A stretch of DNA of 64,000 nt. Origin: Bacteroidales bacterium. GTDB taxonomy: Bacteria; Bacteroidota; Bacteroidia; Bacteroidales; Muribaculaceae. Both the position numbers and the translations under genes were made by a program. Where the stretch lies: contig QAMW01000021.1 of assembly GCA_003150235.1 (NCBI GenBank), forward strand, positions 1-64,000. The letters run 5' to 3'. This document shows positions 60,685 to 64,000 of the stretch, piece by piece; position 1 is the stretch's first letter, and each line of letters opens with the position of its first letter. Under the pieces are notes generated by a model that was not told where the DNA came from, searched no databases, and saw nothing but the letters and a program-made list of their open reading frames with translations.

Positions 60685-61797
60685 CTATTCTGGTGGTTGA
60701 ACATCAGGGTTAGTGACTTGAACCTGAGGGTCGGCGCGGTTGATGACGTATTGTTCGTAATAGGAGAGTAGGAGTGTGGTGAGCGGGAGGGCGATTATCA
60801 TGCCGATGAGTCCGAGCAATGTGCCCCATACCGATAGCGACAACAGGATAATGGCGGGATTAAGTCCCAGTGCCCTGCCCATAATCTTAGGGGTAAGCAC
60901 ATAATCGCAGATACATTGACTCACCACATACACAAGCAGGCATTTTCCAAGTTCAGGGAAGAAGCCGACCGTGCCGCCGAGCGAATCGATAAAGCACACA
61001 ATAGCCACCGGTATAAGAGTGATATACTGGAAATAAGGAATCAGATACAGGATTCCGACAAGAATGCCGAGCACTATCGCAAGCGGAATACCGACAATAG
61101 AGAAGCCGATACAGTAAAATACAGCCGCACACAGCGCTATCAGCGCCTGTCCGCGGAAATATTTGTTCATGCTGTTTTTGATATCGTCCCCTACCTTATA
61201 GGCTATCGGACGGAATCGCGGAGGCACAAGCAAGCGGAATCCTTTCATAAGCTGCTGATAGTCGATAAGGATAAAAATCACATAGATAAATGTAAGAAGC
61301 CATTCAAGCCAGTGGAGGACCATGCTCACCGACTGCGACAGGAACGATGTGCCTTTGTCGAGAATTGCCATCACATGCTGTCCGTCAAGATATCGGGTCA
61401 AGTCATCGAGATTAAAACGCTCCACAATATAGTCATGGAGAGCCTTGGGGATGAGCGGGGAGGTCAGGTCTTTGTCGGAATACTTGTCAATGAGCAGTGA
61501 CATCTGATGAATCTCGTCAATAACAGACGGGACAAAGAAATAGCAGAGCAACGCGATGACAAAAGCCACCTCAAAAAGAGTGATGAACACGGGAATCACA
61601 CGACCTTTAAGATGCAACAACTTCTGGGTGAACTCCACCATAGGCTCAAGGATATAAGCGAGAAGACATGCCAGGCAGAATGGCAGAAGCACGTCTTTGA
61701 GAATGTTGACCAGCCATACAAAACCGCATATAAGCGCGACAGTGATGATGATACGCACCACCCGGTCAAAAGTATAAGGTCGTCGAGTTACCCGCAT
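60685..61797 (-). CDS. AI-2E/PerM family transporter
   Basis: A 370-residue inner-membrane protein with seven to eight helices. VWLVNILKDVLLPFCLACLL, then AYILEPMVE at the start, GILYLIPYFQYITLIPVAIV in the middle and WGTLLGLIGMIIALPLTTLL near the end are the family blocks. Members include a putative autoinducer-2 exporter and Na+/H+ antiporters; the substrate is not known. The frame extends to 61875 but the ATG at 61795-61797 gives a normal N-terminus. Confidence 0.88.
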   Translation of the reverse strand: MRVTRRPYTFDRVVRIIITVALICGFVWLVNILKDVLLPFCLACLLAYILEPMVEFTQKLLHLKGRVIPVFITLFEVAFVIALLCYFFVPSVIDEIHQMSLLIDKYSDKDLTSPLIPKALHDYIVERFNLDDLTRYLDGQHVMAILDKGTSFLSQSVSMVLHWLEWLLTFIYVIFILIDYQQLMKGFRLLVPPRFRPIAYKVGDDIKNSMNKYFRGQALIALCAAVFYCIGFSIVGIPLAIVLGILVGILYLIPYFQYITLIPVAIVCFIDSLGGTVGFFPELGKCLLVYVVSQCICDYVLTPKIMGRALGLNPAIILLSLSVWGTLLGLIGMIIALPLTTLLLSYYEQYVINRADPQVQVTNPDVQPPE

Positions 61798-61850
61798 AGT
61801 TACAATCAGTGATGAATTGACATCATTTATATTATAATAACATTTTGCAT

Positions 61851-61893
61851 AAAAAAGTTTTGAGCCGCACACCAAATCTCAGGCATGCGACTC
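61851..61893 (-). terminator. Terminator of the outer-membrane protein gene
   Basis: GAGCCGCA (61862-61869) pairs with TGCGACTC (61886-61893), one G-T pair; on the minus strand it is followed by AAAACTTTTTT. Confidence 0.7.
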
Positions 61894-61934
61894 AACGTCA
61901 AGTGTGGAATAGAAAATATAGTGTAATCTTTTAA

Positions 61935-64000
61935 TCAGAAGCGCGGGGGACGTCCGCCCGGTCCGCCGGGTCCGCGATGCGCATTGCGGTCAGCAGGCTG
62001 GTTACCTGAGCCGAACGTGTTGAAGCGATAAGAGAAACTTATCATGAAATAGCGGGTAAGAGAGTTGTAACTCGTATCGTCGATAGTATTGGCGGTAATA
62101 TTTCGCATCACGCTCTTGCGCTGCTGCAGAAGGTCGTAACCTTTTATAGCCACGGTTGCCTCTTTCCCTTTGAGGAACTGATAGGCGATAGATGCGTTCC
62201 ACATCCACTGGTTCTGGTCGAATCCCGCTGAATAACCACTGGTACCGGTATAGCTGAGGTCGGAGTTGACCACGAGACCGAAAGGAGCATACCATCCGAA
62301 ATTAAACATACCGCCATAGGTCTGGACTGAACGGTTTGACGCCGATTGCAATGAATTGGTAGTCTGTTGCAGGTTGAAATAAGGGCGCAACTCAAATTCC
62401 CAGTTTTCGGGACGGAAGGCGAGTGACACCGACGGACCTATGTTAAACGAATTACTGCGGCTGCGCTCGCCATTATTAAATCCGATAGCCTGTGAATAGC
62501 GGGCAAACAGGTTTCCGTTAAACTGCCAGTTTTTATTACGGAACGGCAATGAAATCATACCGAACATATTGGCATTCCAATTGCCGTTTACATTCTCGTA
62601 GGTAGTTATCTGACCACCGGTCTCGCGGTTAAACTGAGTATTGGATACAATGCTGTTCTGAGTCATACCTACGTTAGCCATCATCATAATCGAACGCTGA
62701 GCCTCAACATTGAAATCGCTGAAACGCACCCTTACATTATGATTGAACGAAGGCTTCAATTCCGGATTACCGATTACTATGCGGAGTGGATTGCTCATGT
62801 CGGCAACAGGCTGCAACTGCGATATCGAAGGCTCGCTGGCATTACCACGATAATCGACATTCATGTTACGTGTCTTGCTGAACTTATAGCGGAAGCGCAG
62901 ATATGGTGCCACATTAAACACCCAACGGGTATCAATGTTGCGTTGACTGTTGATAAGATCCTTGCTTTTTGACATCGACGGCACAAATGCCACTCCGGCA
63001 TTAAGCGTATAATCTTTTCTCACCTGTCGGAAACCGACCTGAAAACGCTGGGTGAAAAAGTCGTTGCGGAAACGGTTGCTCAACTCGTCGTTTAATATGC
63101 TCTGCATATAGTCGACCACAGGGTCATAACCTCCATCGGGATAATCAACGGGGTGGTCATACACAAGCTTGTCGGCATTATTCCACCGGTAGTTCATACG
63201 ATAGCTTATTTCTATGAACCTGCCGTTTTTAACATTGCCGATCGGTTCGGTCCACGTAAGTCTCGCGCCTACGCGATTACTCCAAGTGTGATTGTCGGTG
63301 TACTGATCGTATGTATCGATACTGTCATTGCCGAGCACATTTTTAAGAAGATAAAAACGGTTATAGGAGTAGCTGAAGTCATCTTCCCTGACATTGCTCA
63401 TGCGGTAATCAATAGCGACCGAGAAAGAACGGCCGGGACGGGATGCAAATTTATGATTGAGCCACAATTCGCCTCCAAATTCGTAGGAATTACCTTTTGA
63501 GCGGCCGGTATTGATACTTCTTGTAACAAGTGAACGGGCAAGGTCACCTGCATAGGTATGCGAGGAATCGGCACTTGTCGACCTGTTGTAGTTCAATGAG
63601 AAACGCGGACGGAACTCGAGTGTGGTAAGAGTATCCTTTTTCCACTTCACACGGAAATCACCACGGATGTTATGTCCCTTGTCACGGCTTTTCGAGCCGC
63701 TGCTCACATAAGATGTTGAGTCGGTGAAAAGGTACTGTCGCTCCTGGGCTGTGCGGGTATCCTGGTCAGTGTGACTGTAGAGAAGGTCACCGCCTACACG
63801 GAATGACTCATCGCTCTTACCCACGTTGAAATTAACACCAAACGACTGGGATGTATTGATACCGTTGTTGCCTCCGAAACGGCGGAAACGGCTACCGTTG
63901 CTATCGGTGAATCCAAGCTGGTTGATATTGTTGAAATTACCGAGGAATGTAATCTGGTTGTCGTTCCAGAAACGGTTCACATTGAAATCGGCGGCATAAC
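61935..64000 (-). CDS. Outer-membrane beta-barrel protein, C-terminal part (runs off the window)
   Basis: The reading frame is open to the window edge, so the start is missing; about 688 residues are present. The sequence is a succession of amphipathic strands ending in aromatic residues (for example FVKWKKDTLTTLEFRPRFSL-like DFRVKWKKDTLTTLEFRPRF, WMWNASIAYQFLKGKEATVA, YFMISFSYRFNTFG). This is the Bacteroidetes TonB-receptor-like barrel (outer-membrane protein beta-barrel family). The tail after the last strand is glycine- and proline-rich (NAHRGPGGPGGRPPRF). The missing N-terminus probably holds a carboxypeptidase-like domain and plug; the ligand is unknown. Confidence 0.85.
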   Translation of the reverse strand, partial: YAADFNVNRFWNDNQITFLGNFNNINQLGFTDSNGSRFRRFGGNNGINTSQSFGVNFNVGKSDESFRVGGDLLYSHTDQDTRTAQERQYLFTDSTSYVSSGSKSRDKGHNIRGDFRVKWKKDTLTTLEFRPRFSLNYNRSTSADSSHTYAGDLARSLVTRSINTGRSKGNSYEFGGELWLNHKFASRPGRSFSVAIDYRMSNVREDDFSYSYNRFYLLKNVLGNDSIDTYDQYTDNHTWSNRVGARLTWTEPIGNVKNGRFIEISYRMNYRWNNADKLVYDHPVDYPDGGYDPVVDYMQSILNDELSNRFRNDFFTQRFQVGFRQVRKDYTLNAGVAFVPSMSKSKDLINSQRNIDTRWVFNVAPYLRFRYKFSKTRNMNVDYRGNASEPSISQLQPVADMSNPLRIVIGNPELKPSFNHNVRVRFSDFNVEAQRSIMMMANVGMTQNSIVSNTQFNRETGGQITTYENVNGNWNANMFGMISLPFRNKNWQFNGNLFARYSQAIGFNNGERSRSNSFNIGPSVSLAFRPENWEFELRPYFNLQQTTNSLQSASNRSVQTYGGMFNFGWYAPFGLVVNSDLSYTGTSGYSAGFDQNQWMWNASIAYQFLKGKEATVAIKGYDLLQQRKSVMRNITANTIDDTSYNSLTRYFMISFSYRFNTFGSGNQPADRNAHRGPGGPGGRPPRF

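Overview
The window looks like a chromosomal segment of a gut member of the Bacteroidales, probably close to Muribaculaceae. The evidence is the gene content: a DnaA with a neighbouring lone MlaD-type protein and SPOR-tailed amidase, a GldB-type lipoprotein, a FrdCAB complex with a one-subunit cytochrome b, a serine palmitoyltransferase for sphingolipids, NfnAB, a TRL-family lipoprotein and many lipoproteins. It also carries many promoters of the Bacteroidetes form TTG/TTTG, 18-21 bp, TAnnTTTG. The genus call is inference. No rRNA, tRNA, CRISPR array or intact insertion sequence was seen.

Layout. 1-642 is non-coding DNA packed with hairpins and repeats. 643-12571 holds nrdJ (B12-dependent ribonucleotide reductase), a nitroreductase, an M16 peptidase, a small conserved protein, dnaA, an MlaD protein, an amidase, gldB and a hidden 57-residue gene. 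12868-21605 holds an ECF sigma factor, a divergent DUF1349 lipoprotein and LuxR-type regulator pair, nfnAB, a dicarboxylate symporter, and a pheS-nth-TRIC-gtrA run. 21835-30068 is a LytTR two-component system, whose kinase is split by a one-base frameshift, divergent from an acetyltransferase plus complete RND efflux operon. An array of five operator-like sites at exact 21-bp phasing lies between them.

30117-42871 is housekeeping: tilS, an acyl-CoA ligase, a glucosaminidase, guanine deaminase, folK, tex, a metallophosphoesterase, an acyltransferase, rluD, a PASTA protein, bamD, an omega-like subunit and rpsO. 43062-50458 holds reverse rubrerythrin, a PerR-like Fur protein, serine palmitoyltransferase, a YitT protein and frdCAB, the fumarate reductase central to succinate-forming anaerobic metabolism. 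50459-50981 contains a probable small RNA. 50982-56968 is a tightly overlapping run of a DUF5715 peptidase-like lipoprotein, a large AsmA-like protein, a HAD phosphatase and aroB.

56969-60333 is the accessory part. It starts with the C-terminal stub of a cytosine-5 DNA methyltransferase, then three unrecognised exported proteins, a TRL lipoprotein and a small HTH regulator, in visibly AT-richer DNA. Behind the regulator lies a strong non-coding RNA candidate with a long 6S-like bubbled hairpin. The window ends with an AI-2E/PerM-family transporter and the C-terminal part of an outer-membrane beta-barrel protein that runs off the edge.

The most notable unexplained signals are the 21-bp-phased array at 23752-23855, the covarying REP-like hairpins at 159-344, the 6S-like RNA at 60386-60630 and the split kinase.
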